NCBI GenBank assembly: GCA_016872155.1
Contig: VHBB01000002.1
Location: 144,909 to 208,908, forward strand
Origin: Sphingomonadales bacterium
GTDB lineage: Bacteria; Bacteroidota; Bacteroidia; Chitinophagales; Chitinophagaceae
Reading direction: 5' to 3'
Length of the DNA: 64,000 nt
Shown here piece after piece: positions 53,606 to 63,199 of the stretch. Position numbers and translations under genes: made by a program. Position 1 is the stretch's first letter, and each line of letters begins with the position of its first letter. Under the pieces are notes generated by a model. It saw nothing but the letters and a program-made list of their open reading frames with translations, did not search any database and was not told the origin of the DNA.

Positions 53606-53613
53606 TAACTTTG
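53606..53613 (+). promoter_or_regulatory. -7 promoter element of the ABC exporter gene (TAACTTTG)
   Basis: TAACTTTG ends 13 nt before the ATG at 53627. Confidence 0.45.
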
Positions 53614-53626
53614 TATCTCTTTTTTT

Positions 53627-55459
53627 ATGCGCGAACTATCTTCTCTGGCAAGTTTTTTTTGGAAGTATAAACTTAGGCTGGCCGCTGGCTTCGGCTTCGT
53701 GGTTCTCTCGAACTATTTTAACGTGTTGTCGCCCCAGATCACGGGTTTTGTCATCGATCATGTACAACGCGCTTTATCACTCCAAGGCTATCAGCCGCCC
53801 GCTGCCTATGCTGCCTACGATACCCTGGTCAAACTGTTTATCGATTGGATCAGACAGTGGGGCTCCGATGTGGGTGTCGTGGTAGCCTTGTGTGGGGCGG
53901 TCATCTTGCTATTGGCTCTGCTACGCGGGATCTTTCTTTTTATGATGCGACAAACATTGATCGTTATGAGTCGCTACATAGAGTACGAGCAAAAGAACCA
54001 GATCTTTTCGCACTACCAACTGCTCGATACGGCGTTCTTTCGGGAGCAACGTACCGGCGATCTCATGAATCGCATTACCGAAGATGTTAGCCGGGTACGG
54101 ATGTTCACCGGCCCTGCTGTGATGTATATCTCCAATCTGGTCTCGGTTATATCGCTGAGTCTTTTTTTTATGTTTCGAAGAAACGTAGAGCTGACCCTCT
54201 ACGTACTAATGCCACTTCCTATGCTTGCTATTGCCATTTATTATATAAATAACGTAATCCATCGGCGCAGTGAACGAATTCAAGAAACCTTATCTGACCT
54301 TACCACGCATGCGCAAGAGGCCTATTCGGGTATTCGCGTGGTCAAGGCCTTTGCGCAAGAGCAGGCGCTCTCTGGATTCTTTCGAAAGATCACTGCCCAA
54401 TATAAAAAAGAAGTACTGGGGTTGGTCAAAGTGGAGTCCCTGTATTTTCCATCGATCAGTTTATTGATCGGACTCAGTACGTTACTCACGATCATGATCG
54501 GGGGGCTTTATTATATAGAGGGTGAGCAGGCGATCTCTCTAAGCACTATCGTGGAGTTTGTGATGTATATTAATATGCTTACGTTTCCGGTTAGTGCCAT
54601 CGGACTTACCGCTAGCATGATACAGCGAGCCGCCGCTTCGCAACAGCGCATCAATGAATTCTTGTCGATTCGTCCGGCGGTAACGGATAGTCCAGGGGCT
54701 ACCGATCAACCCCTGCGCGGAAAAATTACTTTCAACCAAGTCAATTTTACCTATGCCGATACAGGCATACGAGCGTTGCAAGACTTAAGCTTCTCTATCG
54801 AAGCTGGCCAAAAAGTAGCTATCGTAGGCAGAACCGGTAGCGGAAAATCTACGCTCGTGCAGCTATTGCTTCGTCAGTTCGACGTATCATCGGGTCAGAT
54901 CTTGATAGACGAAATTCTCTTGCAACAATTCAAATTACGCTCTCTGCGAAGCCAGATCGGCTATGTACCACAAGATGTTTTTTTATTTAGCGACACGGTA
55001 AGCGCCAACATAGGGTTTGGGGTCGCATCGGTCGATTCTCAGAAGGTCGTACAGTCCGCAAGACTCGCTTGCATAGACGAAGAGATCAACGAGCTTTCAG
55101 CAGGGTACGATACAATGGTAGGAGAAAGGGGTGTTATGCTCAGTGGCGGACAAAAGCAACGCATCTCACTGGCCAGGGCGCTGCTTCGTGATCCGGCTGT
55201 TTTATTACTAGATGATTGCATGAGTGCCGTCGATGCCCGAACCGAGCAGCAGATCTCGTTGGGTTTAAAGGAGTATTTAAGTGGCAAGACGGCCATTATC
55301 GTAACCCATCGCATTTTTAGTTTACTGGAGTTCGATAAAGTGCTAGTGCTTGATGAGGGCAGGCTGGTAGAGGCGGGCTCGCCGAACGATCTTTTGCAAG
55401 CCGGCGGCTACTACGCCGAGATGTACAAAAGGCAGCAACAAGAACAAGCCAGTGCCTAG
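53627..55459 (+). CDS. ABC exporter, fused permease and ATPase
   Basis: 610 residues of the MsbA/MdlB-like half-transporter type. Six membrane segments occupy ~1-310, followed by a nucleotide-binding domain with Walker A GRTGSGKST, the Q-loop, signature LSGGQKQRISLARALL and Walker B VLLLDD. The residue after the Walker B Asp is Asp rather than the usual catalytic Glu, a variant seen in some exporters that form asymmetric pairs. The substrate is unknown (lipid, peptide or drug). No partner gene is adjacent. Confidence 0.92.
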   Translation: MRELSSLASFFWKYKLRLAAGFGFVVLSNYFNVLSPQITGFVIDHVQRALSLQGYQPPAAYAAYDTLVKLFIDWIRQWGSDVGVVVALCGAVILLLALLRGIFLFMMRQTLIVMSRYIEYEQKNQIFSHYQLLDTAFFREQRTGDLMNRITEDVSRVRMFTGPAVMYISNLVSVISLSLFFMFRRNVELTLYVLMPLPMLAIAIYYINNVIHRRSERIQETLSDLTTHAQEAYSGIRVVKAFAQEQALSGFFRKITAQYKKEVLGLVKVESLYFPSISLLIGLSTLLTIMIGGLYYIEGEQAISLSTIVEFVMYINMLTFPVSAIGLTASMIQRAAASQQRINEFLSIRPAVTDSPGATDQPLRGKITFNQVNFTYADTGIRALQDLSFSIEAGQKVAIVGRTGSGKSTLVQLLLRQFDVSSGQILIDEILLQQFKLRSLRSQIGYVPQDVFLFSDTVSANIGFGVASVDSQKVVQSARLACIDEEINELSAGYDTMVGERGVMLSGGQKQRISLARALLRDPAVLLLDDCMSAVDARTEQQISLGLKEYLSGKTAIIVTHRIFSLLEFDKVLVLDEGRLVEAGSPNDLLQAGGYYAEMYKRQQQEQASA

Positions 55460-55545
55460 GTCTTGACGATTTGGTTTTTTCACAAACATTTTTTTTATTT
55501 GTAGATAGTCAATCTGTTATTAACTAACTGCTTAAAATTATTTTT

Positions 55546-55971
55546 GTGTCTTACGAGAACAACGAAAGAAAACAGGACAGTATTTACAGCAAACGAATCA
55601 GGGCCGGAAAGCGCCGCACGTACTTTTTTGATGTACGATCTACCAAGGGTAACGATTATTACCTGACCATCACCGAAAGCCGAAAGCGTTTCGATGACAA
55701 TGGGTATGACCGCCACAAGATCTTTTTGTACAAAGAAGATTTTAATAAGTTCGTAAAAGCGTTGGAAGAGGCGGTATCGTATGTAAAAACAGACCTGATG
55801 CCTGATTTTGATTTTGATGCTTTTAACCACGACGAGAATGCCGACGAAGAGGGAGGCCCTCGTTTTACTAACAACGTTTCAGAGACACCTCTTAGTAGTT
55901 CCTCTCAGCCCGAGGATAGCAATATTGGAAATATCGCCGGGCAGCCAGGGGAGGAGGTCGATAAGTGGTGA
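55546..55971 (+). CDS. PUR-family nucleic-acid-binding protein (DUF3276)
   Basis: 141 residues. The N-terminal ~85 form a PUR repeat: DSIYSKRIRAGKRRTYFFDV, GNDYYLTITESRKRF and HKIFLYKEDFNKFVKAL, conserved across Bacteroidota and some spirochaetes and known to bind single-stranded DNA or RNA. The acidic, Ser-rich tail is probably disordered. GTG at 55546 matches the family N-terminus. A TATTTTTG motif overlaps the start codon and therefore cannot be its promoter. Confidence 0.88.
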   Translation: MSYENNERKQDSIYSKRIRAGKRRTYFFDVRSTKGNDYYLTITESRKRFDDNGYDRHKIFLYKEDFNKFVKALEEAVSYVKTDLMPDFDFDAFNHDENADEEGGPRFTNNVSETPLSSSSQPEDSNIGNIAGQPGEEVDKW

Positions 55972-56123
55972 TTTTAACTCATTGATTATCAATAAAAAAA
56001 CTCCTATCGAACCTAGCTTTTTATCCTTTTGTTAATGATAATCAAAAATTTCTATTATCTTTCGACTTGAATTGTGCATACGCTTGATTAGTAGTACAAT
56101 AATATTTTATTAAAACTGTAACT

Positions 56124-59100
56124 ATGCAACCAAACTTTACCCTGAAAAAGGTAATTAACAATCTGGCACTCTGTCTGGTACTCCTTTTAATGGCTGTTAG
56201 CCTATCTAAGCTGCAGGCTCAAACTGTTATTACAACTAATTACACCTCAGGCATAACCCCTCCGTCAGGACTCGCTGGTAATTCAAGAGCTATTACTTTT
56301 ACGGTAACCAATAGTAATGCTAATCCTGTTGTTTTAACTCGGTTGGATGCTAACGCTTTTGTTGCTACATCCACGGGTTCTGTTACGGGAAGCCTTTGGT
56401 TTTCTACCACTTCGCTTAGTGGAGATCCCGGCACTATTGGAGCCCCAGCTTGGACCTTAGTGGCTACGGGTTCGCCAGTTAGCATAACTGCAGATGGTAG
56501 TTATACTTTCCTTTCTGGACTTTCTTTATCCATTCCATCTGCAACCACTTACCGGTTTGCTTTCGTTTCTTCAAATGGGTTAGTTTATGCTGGTTCAACA
56601 CTTGCCCCTAACTCCTTCACAAATGATGGAATTACTATTGGAACCGGTAATTTCCAGGTGGCTGGCGCAAATGTTGGCTACACAGGTAATTTCCCATCAC
56701 CCTTACCAAATACTCCTCGTGGTTTTTGGGGGTCTTTGCATTTCACTAATCCTGCTTGTGTCGGCACTCCTGCACCAGGCAACACTCTCGTATCTGCTAC
56801 AGCAGGAGCTTGTCCTGGAGTTAACTTTACATTATCCTTACAAAACACAACCTCCGGAACTGGGGTAACATATCAATGGCAATCATCCGCTGACGGAACA
56901 ACTTGGTCAAATATTACAGGTGCAACATCTAGCACTCTTCTAAGAAATCAAACAGCTGCTACTTACTACCGCTGTCAAGTAACTTGTTCCGGCAATACCG
57001 GCACTTCCAGTTCATTGCTTGTTGCTATGGCGCCGGCTTCTGCTTGCTATTGTACACCTACCTATTCGTCTGGTTGCGGGTTGGGTGATGCCATTACCAG
57101 AGTTGCTATACCAGGCACAACATTAAATAATGCCTCTGCTTGTTCAACCCCTCCATTCACATATTATAGTAATGTAGCGGCTCCTTCGCTGATAGCTGGG
57201 GGTACTTATACAGTAAATGTGTCTATGGGAACTGACCCAAGTCAACACGCTCGTGTTTGGTTTGATTGGAACCAGGATGGTGATTTTGCTGATGCCGGTG
57301 AGGCGGCCGGAGCTACTACGGGTAGCGCTGGCGCAAACGGCACAGCTGCCATTGTAATTACTGTTCCCGCTACTGCCATAGTAGGTACCACACGAATGCG
57401 CGTAAGAGGCGGAGATGATGTCGCCATAGGTGCCACACAGTCCTGCGGTGCTTCTTCTAGCTTTTTTGGTGAGGCCGAAGATTATAATGTATCAATTGCT
57501 CCTTGTGTTCAGGGAGCCTTTACTACACAGCCTGCTGCTGCTACTGCTACTTGTGGTGGTAATGCCACCTTTACCGTTGCCGCATCAGGTTCGCTGCCCA
57601 CGTTTACATGGCAGTTCCGTACTGGACCAAACGCCATTTGGCAAGCCTTACCCAACGGCGGAATTGTGAGCGGTGCAACGACTGCCACTCTTGTTTTGAC
57701 CGATATTCCTGACAGCTGGAACGGACGTGAGTTTAGAAGCCTCTTTAGTGGTGCTTGTACCGGCGCTAATCCTTCTAATGGTGCCGTGTTAACAGTAAAC
57801 AGATTGGCGGCAACGACCAACGTTTCTACTGCCTCAATTTGTAGAGGAAGTTCTCAAATGCTTTCTCTAACCAATACCGTATCTGCACCCACAACAGCAA
57901 CTTTTACCGCAACAAGTGGGCTTCCTTTAGCGATACCTGACAATAACTTAAATGGTGTATCCAGTACTGTTAACGTAAGTGGCGTACCCGCTGGTTCTGT
58001 AATTACCAATGTTGCAGTACGCTTCAGCATGACGCACACTTATGTCGGCGACGTTATCATGAATTTGAAAGCCCCCAATGGTCAGACACTCAATTTGGTA
58101 GGATTATTGAATAACGGAGGGGGGGGAAATGCTACTGCCAACTTCACCAACACTGTCATTGACTCTTTATCGGTTACACCCCTTAGTGGTGCAGCCGCTC
58201 CCCGCACCGGAACCTTCAGGGCCGATCGTCTCGTATTTAACCCCAACGTTCCCTCAGTAACCCCGGTTACCACTACTAACTGGTTGCCACTACTTGGAAC
58301 TGTTAACGGCGTATGGACCATCGGAATTTGTGATACCTACTTAGGGGATCTTGGAACACTTACAGACTTGTCCATACAAATAACTTACGTAGCCCCTATA
58401 TTTGCACAAGGTACCTGGACGGCTACACCGGCAACGCCTAACTCAATGTTTACAGACGCTGCCTTAACGGTTCCTTATACGGGCACTCCGGCTACTACTA
58501 TATATGTGAATCCTGCAGCCAATACTAGCTACGCTGTTCAATTTACTACCTCTACCACGCCATGTACCACTACACCAAGAGTGATCCCTGTTGCTGTGGG
58601 TGTTCCCATGACCTTAACAGCGCCTGCCACTGTTGCTGCATGTATCGGAAGCGGATTTACGCTAACCGCTAGCCATGCAGCCATTCCTGCTACTAATGCT
58701 GCACCTCTTTACCAATGGCAACAAAGCGCCGACGGTGGAGTTAACTGGAGCAGTATTAGCGGAGCTACAGGCATTACCCTGACTGTTCCAACTACAACTG
58801 CAGCTATGAATGGCAGAAGGTATCGTTTACTCTCTCAGTCTGGCGGTTGTGCCATCGCGGTATCTAATACCTCTGTACTCACTGTTAATCCGCTGCCTAC
58901 TGTATCGCTGGCAGCTCCTGCAACCAGCTTGATTCCCGGCAGAACGGTAACCATTACCGGTACCAGCTCTCCTGCTGCTGCTACAAGTGGATGGTCTTGG
59001 TCCTTGAATGGAGCTACTATCGCCGGTGCTACAGCCACTCAGATCGTCAACATCGATGGTCTCGGAAGCTATCAGGCTACCGTACGTGATGTGAATGGTT

Positions 59101-59414
59101 GTGTCAATAGATCAAATGTGCTCGCCATTGGCGGAGAAGCTTCTGATAAGCTCTTTATTTACCCTAACCCCACAGCAGGTGCCTTCCAGGTTCGCTACTA
59201 TCACGCTGGTGATGTCAACGAGAAGCGTACCATCTCTGTGTACAACCCGCTCGGACAGTTGGTGGCAGTAAAGTCCTTCGATCTCACCTACAGCACGGCT
59301 CCTTACCTCCGTATGGATGTGGACATGAGTGGTGCCGCCCGTGGAACCTATGTGGTCAAAGTGGCCCACGAGTACAGTGGTAAGATCGTATCAGGTCTTG
59401 TACTGGTGCAGTAA
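56124..59414 (+). CDS. Large T9SS-secreted protein with GEVED and P-domain-like modules
   Basis: 1096 residues with a signal peptide (cleavage near KLQAQ). Modules in order: a beta-rich N-terminal domain (~30-210), an Ig-like domain (YQWQSSADGTTW), a GEVED domain (VWFDWNQDGDFADAGEA, ~380), a second Ig-like part, and a proprotein-convertase P-domain-like region (~600-755: HTYVGDVIMNLKAPNG, WTIGICDTYLGDLG). Another Ig-like part (YQWQQSADGGVNW) precedes a type A T9SS sorting domain (LFIYPNPTAGAFQVRYY to the end). No catalytic domain is evident, so adhesion or matrix binding is more likely than proteolysis. A run of eight G lies at 58119-58126. A strong terminator follows. Confidence 0.88.
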   Translation: MQPNFTLKKVINNLALCLVLLLMAVSLSKLQAQTVITTNYTSGITPPSGLAGNSRAITFTVTNSNANPVVLTRLDANAFVATSTGSVTGSLWFSTTSLSGDPGTIGAPAWTLVATGSPVSITADGSYTFLSGLSLSIPSATTYRFAFVSSNGLVYAGSTLAPNSFTNDGITIGTGNFQVAGANVGYTGNFPSPLPNTPRGFWGSLHFTNPACVGTPAPGNTLVSATAGACPGVNFTLSLQNTTSGTGVTYQWQSSADGTTWSNITGATSSTLLRNQTAATYYRCQVTCSGNTGTSSSLLVAMAPASACYCTPTYSSGCGLGDAITRVAIPGTTLNNASACSTPPFTYYSNVAAPSLIAGGTYTVNVSMGTDPSQHARVWFDWNQDGDFADAGEAAGATTGSAGANGTAAIVITVPATAIVGTTRMRVRGGDDVAIGATQSCGASSSFFGEAEDYNVSIAPCVQGAFTTQPAAATATCGGNATFTVAASGSLPTFTWQFRTGPNAIWQALPNGGIVSGATTATLVLTDIPDSWNGREFRSLFSGACTGANPSNGAVLTVNRLAATTNVSTASICRGSSQMLSLTNTVSAPTTATFTATSGLPLAIPDNNLNGVSSTVNVSGVPAGSVITNVAVRFSMTHTYVGDVIMNLKAPNGQTLNLVGLLNNGGGGNATANFTNTVIDSLSVTPLSGAAAPRTGTFRADRLVFNPNVPSVTPVTTTNWLPLLGTVNGVWTIGICDTYLGDLGTLTDLSIQITYVAPIFAQGTWTATPATPNSMFTDAALTVPYTGTPATTIYVNPAANTSYAVQFTTSTTPCTTTPRVIPVAVGVPMTLTAPATVAACIGSGFTLTASHAAIPATNAAPLYQWQQSADGGVNWSSISGATGITLTVPTTTAAMNGRRYRLLSQSGGCAIAVSNTSVLTVNPLPTVSLAAPATSLIPGRTVTITGTSSPAAATSGWSWSLNGATIAGATATQIVNIDGLGSYQATVRDVNGCVNRSNVLAIGGEASDKLFIYPNPTAGAFQVRYYHAGDVNEKRTISVYNPLGQLVAVKSFDLTYSTAPYLRMDVDMSGAARGTYVVKVAHEYSGKIVSGLVLVQ

Positions 59415-59437
59415 TCGACACTCAAATCTCACTATAG

Positions 59438-59469
59438 AAAAGTCCCCGGTTTTCCGGGGACTTTTTTTT
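59438..59469 (+). terminator. Intrinsic terminator of the large T9SS protein gene
   Basis: AAAAGTCCCCGG and CCGGGGACTTTT form a perfect stem, followed by eight T. Confidence 0.92.
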
Positions 59470-59549
59470 GGCTTGGGTATTTTAAGATCGAAGTGGGGAG
59501 GGTCTTTTTGCGCGAAAGGGTAGCTTCACGCCCGTGTTAGCGCATGGCC

Positions 59550-61187
59550 TTATAGCAATTGATTAGTCCGTTGGTAGAGGAGTCGTGGGTATGGATAGGT
59601 TTTGCCATCTTTTAGTTCGGGCAGAATCTTGCCGGCCAGCTCTTTTCCAAGTTCTACACCCCATTGGTCAAAGCTGTAGATATTCCAGATAATGCCTTGG
59701 GTAAAGATCTTATGTTCGTACAACGCAATCAATTCGCCCAGGGTAAAGGGGGTTACTTGCTTTACCAAGATCGTATTGGTGGGGCGATTGCCTGCAAAGA
59801 TCTTATAGGGGAGTAGCTTTTTTATACGAGCCGCAGAAAGTCCTTGTTTTTTTAAGGAGGCTTTTACGTGCGCGGCTGTTTGGCCATTGAGCAGGGCCTC
59901 TGTTTGAGCAAAGAGATTGCTCATTAGTTTTTGATGATGATCGCCAAGCGTATGATGGGAGCGGGCCGCACCAATAAAATCACAGGGAATAAGGGCTGTA
60001 CCTTGGTGAATCAGTTGAAAGAAGGCATGTTGACCGTTCGTACCCGGCTCTCCCCAAATAATGGGGCCCGTGTTATAACGAACGGCTTTTCCATTTCTGT
60101 CAATACTTTTTCCGTTACTCTCCATATTGCCTTGCTGAAAATAAGCGGCGAACCGGTGCAGGTGTTGGTCATAGGGCAATATGGCTTCGGTTTCGGCTGC
60201 AAAGAAATTGCGATACCAAATGCCAATAAGGGCCATCAGCACCGAAATATTATGCTCCAGGGGCTGGGTGCGAAACTCCTTGTCGATATGATGTGCCCCC
60301 TTAAGTAATGCCTCGAAATTATTGTAGCCGATGGTCAATGCAATGGACAGTCCTATTGCACTCCAAAGCGAATAGCGACCGCCTACCCAATCCCAAAAAA
60401 CGAACATGTTGGCCGGATCGATCCCGAATTTTTTAACCTCCGCCTCGTTGGTACTTAACGCCACAAAATGTTTAGCGATATGCTTTTCTTGTTTTGCCTT
60501 TTGCAAGAACCACTGGCGGGCCGTAAAGGCATTGGTCATGGTCTCTTGCGTGGTAAAGGTCTTAGAAGCGATCAAAAACAGGGTTTGCTCGGCATCTATT
60601 TTTTCTAGTACAGCGGCAATTTGAGCACCATCTACATTGGATACAAAAAATGTTTCTATCCCTTTTTTCCAATAGGGGCGAAGGGCCTCGGTAACCATCA
60701 GGGGCCCCAGGTCGCTGCCGCCGATCCCGATATTGACAATATACTTAATTTTTTTTCGGGTATAGCCTCTCCATTTGCCATCGTGAATGGCCTGGCAGCA
60801 TTTTTTCATTTGTTGCTGTACCTTTTTAACGGCGGGCATTACATCTTGCCCTTGGTAGTAGACAGGCTGTTTAGAAAAATTTCTAAGGGCGGTATGCAAG
60901 ACGGCCCGTTGCTCGGTTTCGTTAATGGGGGCTCCGCTAAATTGCTGCTCAATGGCCTCCGACAATTTGCATTCACGGGCCAGGGCCAGTAAAAGAGAGA
61001 TGGTTTCTTCGGTAATGTGATTTTTAGAGTAATCGATCACCAATTGGTTGGCGCAGGCCGAAAACTTCTTGAATCGATCGGGGTCGGCGGCAAAGAGCTC
61101 TTGCAAGGTGATCTTTTTTTGCCGAGCATAGTGTTTCTTCAGTTCTTTCCAAGCCTTGGTCTTCGTAGGATTGATGGTGGCTAGCAT
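59550..61187 (-). CDS. pgi: Glucose-6-phosphate isomerase
   Basis: Interconverts glucose-6-phosphate and fructose-6-phosphate. 545 residues from the ATG at 61187 ([13 protein letters not shown]). The SIS-domain signatures are present: [49 protein letters not shown] and the C-terminal [14 protein letters not shown]. The upstream frame extension overlaps the threonine aldolase gene and is excluded. It lies 4 bases after that gene in the same direction. Confidence 0.97.
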   Translation of the reverse strand: MLATINPTKTKAWKELKKHYARQKKITLQELFAADPDRFKKFSACANQLVIDYSKNHITEETISLLLALARECKLSEAIEQQFSGAPINETEQRAVLHTALRNFSKQPVYYQGQDVMPAVKKVQQQMKKCCQAIHDGKWRGYTRKKIKYIVNIGIGGSDLGPLMVTEALRPYWKKGIETFFVSNVDGAQIAAVLEKIDAEQTLFLIASKTFTTQETMTNAFTARQWFLQKAKQEKHIAKHFVALSTNEAEVKKFGIDPANMFVFWDWVGGRYSLWSAIGLSIALTIGYNNFEALLKGAHHIDKEFRTQPLEHNISVLMALIGIWYRNFFAAETEAILPYDQHLHRFAAYFQQGNMESNGKSIDRNGKAVRYNTGPIIWGEPGTNGQHAFFQLIHQGTALIPCDFIGAARSHHTLGDHHQKLMSNLFAQTEALLNGQTAAHVKASLKKQGLSAARIKKLLPYKIFAGNRPTNTILVKQVTPFTLGELIALYEHKIFTQGIIWNIYSFDQWGVELGKELAGKILPELKDGKTYPYPRLLYQRTNQLL

Positions 61188-61191
61188 GGCT

Positions 61192-62217
61192 TTAGAGCGA
61201 ATTAAAAATATCAATAGTTTGATAAATGTCACTCTCGCTAATATCGAGGTGAGTGACCAGCCGAATACGCACCGGACTAATGGCATAGGCCAGCACTCCT
61301 CTTTCTTTGAGGGTAGCAGCAAGGGCCGGAGCCGACTGGCCCTCTTGTAACTCAAAGATCAAGATATTGGTCTCTACGGGCAGTAGCAGTTTGACGAACG
61401 ATTTTTTTTGCAAGCACTCGCCCAACATCCGGGCATGCAAATGATCTTGCTCCAGCCTGGCTATGTGGTGGTCTAGTGCGTAGAGGCCCGCGGCCGCCAA
61501 CGAACCGGCCTGTCTCATTCCGCCTCCAAAGACCTTGCGGATTCGGCGTGCCTTTTTTATAAATGCGCGGTTTCCCAATAACAGACTCCCTACCGGACAG
61601 CCCAGGCTTTTGCTAAGACAAACCGAGATGCTATCGAAGGTACTCCCATAGTCAAGGTAGTTCTCTTGTTTGGCCACGATGGCATTCCACACCCGCGCTC
61701 CATCAAGGTGCAAGGCCAGGCCTTTTTCTTGGCAGAGCTGCTTGATCGATACGATCTCTTCAAATGCATAGCAACAGCCTCCGCCCCGGTTACTCGTATT
61801 CTCTAGCGATACCAGTCGGCTAATGGGGCGGTGCACATCATCGGGTTGAATGGCCTCGGCCACCTGTCGGGTCTTGATGCGCCCCCGGTCGCCGGCCAAT
61901 AACTTTACCGAAGCCCCGGCGTTAAAAGCAATTCCGCCTCCCTCGTATTGATAGATATGCGAGTTCTCTTCGCAGATCACTTCATCGCCCGGCTGGGTAT
62001 GGCATTTAATGGCGATCTGATTGGTCATGGTTCCCGAGGGACAAAATACCGCCGCCTCCATTCCAAAGAGTTGTGCCGTTTTTTCTTCGAGTTGATTGAT
62101 CGAAGGGTCTTCGCCAAAAACATCATCGCCCACTGGCGCGGCGGCCATGGCCTCGCGCATGGCCGGCGTGGGTCGGGTAACCGTATCGGATCGGTAGTCG
62201 ATGGGCTTGGTGCTCAT
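61192..62217 (-). CDS. ltaE: Low-specificity L-threonine aldolase
   Basis: PLP-dependent cleavage of L-threonine (and allo-threonine) to glycine and acetaldehyde. 341 residues starting [18 protein letters not shown], with [23 protein letters not shown] and [12 protein letters not shown] containing the PLP-binding Lys. Length is typical. Followed by pgi after 4 bases; a two-gene operon is probable. Confidence 0.92.
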   Translation of the reverse strand: MSTKPIDYRSDTVTRPTPAMREAMAAAPVGDDVFGEDPSINQLEEKTAQLFGMEAAVFCPSGTMTNQIAIKCHTQPGDEVICEENSHIYQYEGGGIAFNAGASVKLLAGDRGRIKTRQVAEAIQPDDVHRPISRLVSLENTSNRGGGCCYAFEEIVSIKQLCQEKGLALHLDGARVWNAIVAKQENYLDYGSTFDSISVCLSKSLGCPVGSLLLGNRAFIKKARRIRKVFGGGMRQAGSLAAAGLYALDHHIARLEQDHLHARMLGECLQKKSFVKLLLPVETNILIFELQEGQSAPALAATLKERGVLAYAISPVRIRLVTHLDISESDIYQTIDIFNSL

Positions 62218-62264
62218 TGATGCAAGTTAATAAGCCCTCTCCGTTTTTACGCGTTTTTAGCAGC

Positions 62265-62272
62265 TATCTTTG
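62265..62272 (+). promoter_or_regulatory. -7 promoter element of the YajQ gene (TATCTTTG)
   Basis: TATCTTTG ends 16 nt before the ATG at 62289. Confidence 0.45.
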
Positions 62273-62288
62273 CACAAAATCAATAGCT

Positions 62289-62780
62289 ATGCCTTCTTTT
62301 GATATCGTAAGCAAAGTAGATGCCCAGGCGCTCGATAACGCCGTTAATGTTACACAACGCGAGATCACCAACCGCTTTGATTTTAAGGGATCGCATGTAC
62401 TGATCGAACTCGACAAGAAATCGTTTCAGCTAAAACTCGAAACGGACGATGATATGAAGATGCGTCAGCTGCTAGACGTACTCATTAACCGGGCTCATAA
62501 GCAGGGCATAGCCCCCGAAGCCTTCGATACAAGCAAAGAGGGGAGTCAACAAGGAAAAATCTGGCGCAAAGAAGTAAAGGTGCGCAACGGCCTGGCCCAA
62601 GAGGATGCCAAAAAGATCGTCAAGGTCATTAAGGATGCTGGATTAAAGGTGCAGGCCTCTATAAATGACGATCTGGTGCGGGTTACCGGAAAAAAGATCG
62701 ATGACCTGCAATCGGTGATCCAACTCTGTAAAACGTCTTCTTTGGAGATTCCCTTGCAATATGTCAATATGCGCGATTGA
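62289..62780 (+). CDS. YajQ-family (DUF520) protein
   Basis: 163 residues opening PSFDIVSKVDAQALDNAVN, the family hallmark, with FDFKGSHVLIELDK and KVQASINDDLVRVTGKKIDDLQ. Two ferredoxin-like domains bind nucleotides or RNA; some members bind cyclic di-GMP, but this is not shown for Bacteroidota. ATG 62289 matches the family start. Confidence 0.93.
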   Translation: MPSFDIVSKVDAQALDNAVNVTQREITNRFDFKGSHVLIELDKKSFQLKLETDDDMKMRQLLDVLINRAHKQGIAPEAFDTSKEGSQQGKIWRKEVKVRNGLAQEDAKKIVKVIKDAGLKVQASINDDLVRVTGKKIDDLQSVIQLCKTSSLEIPLQYVNMRD

Positions 62781-62803
62781 TTTGGTGTAAAACCAGGGCT
62801 TGC

Positions 62804-62811
62804 TTACCTTT
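62804..62811 (+). promoter_or_regulatory. -7 promoter element of rpmE2 (TACCTTTG)
   Basis: Exact TACCTTTG, leaving a leader of ~55-60 nt before the L31 ATG, unlike the very short leaders elsewhere in the window. Confidence 0.5.
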
Positions 62812-62833
62812 GCCGTCCACTATTTAATAATCT

Positions 62834-62851
62834 TTACGGCAAAATCCGTAA
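62834..62851 (+). promoter_or_regulatory. Hairpin in the L31 leader
   Basis: TTACGG and CCGTAA form a 6-bp stem with a 6-nt loop between the promoter and the L31 start. It could be a regulatory leader element, but no known leader class is matched here. Confidence 0.3.
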
Positions 62852-62872
62852 GACCTTAAAAATCATAGTATT

Positions 62873-63121
62873 ATGAAAAAAGGAATCCACCCCGAAAGCT
62901 ACCGGATGGTCGTTTTCAAGGACATGAGTAACGGCCACTCTTTTCTGAGCCGATCTACCGCGGCTTCGAAAGAAACCGTAAAATGGGAAGATGGTAATGA
63001 GTATCCCCTTATCAAATTGGAGATCTCTAATACGTCTCATCCCTTTTTTACCGGTAAGAACATGCTGGTAGATACCGCCGGTCGTATCGACAAGTTCAAA
63101 AAGAAATACGCCAAGAAATAA
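62873..63121 (+). CDS. rpmE2: 50S ribosomal protein L31 type B
   Basis: 82 residues with the type B pattern [19 protein letters not shown] and [21 protein letters not shown]. It has no cysteines, so it is the zinc-independent (C-minus) form. In many bacteria this form replaces the zinc-binding L31 when zinc is scarce; here it may be the only copy, which the window cannot show. A terminator follows. Confidence 0.96.
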   Translation: MKKGIHPESYRMVVFKDMSNGHSFLSRSTAASKETVKWEDGNEYPLIKLEISNTSHPFFTGKNMLVDTAGRIDKFKKKYAKK

Positions 63122-63155
63122 AAGGGCTGCCCAACCGTGGCCTAAGCTTAGTATC

Positions 63156-63185
63156 AACGCCTCGCATTGTCGGGGCGTTTTTTTT
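63156..63185 (+). terminator. Intrinsic terminator of rpmE2
   Basis: AACGCCTCG pairs with CGGGGCGTT (one G-U) around a 6-nt loop, followed by eight T. Confidence 0.88.
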
Positions 63186-63199
63186 ACTTTTACGCTTCC

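Noticed and set aside
55539..55546. TATTTTTG as promoter of the DUF3276 gene
   Set aside because: Its last G is the first base of the GTG start, and the family N-terminus confirms this start, so transcription must begin upstream.
58119..58126. Eight-G run in the large T9SS gene as a phase switch
   Set aside because: Short and in frame; possible in principle, but much weaker evidence than the 12-G tract.
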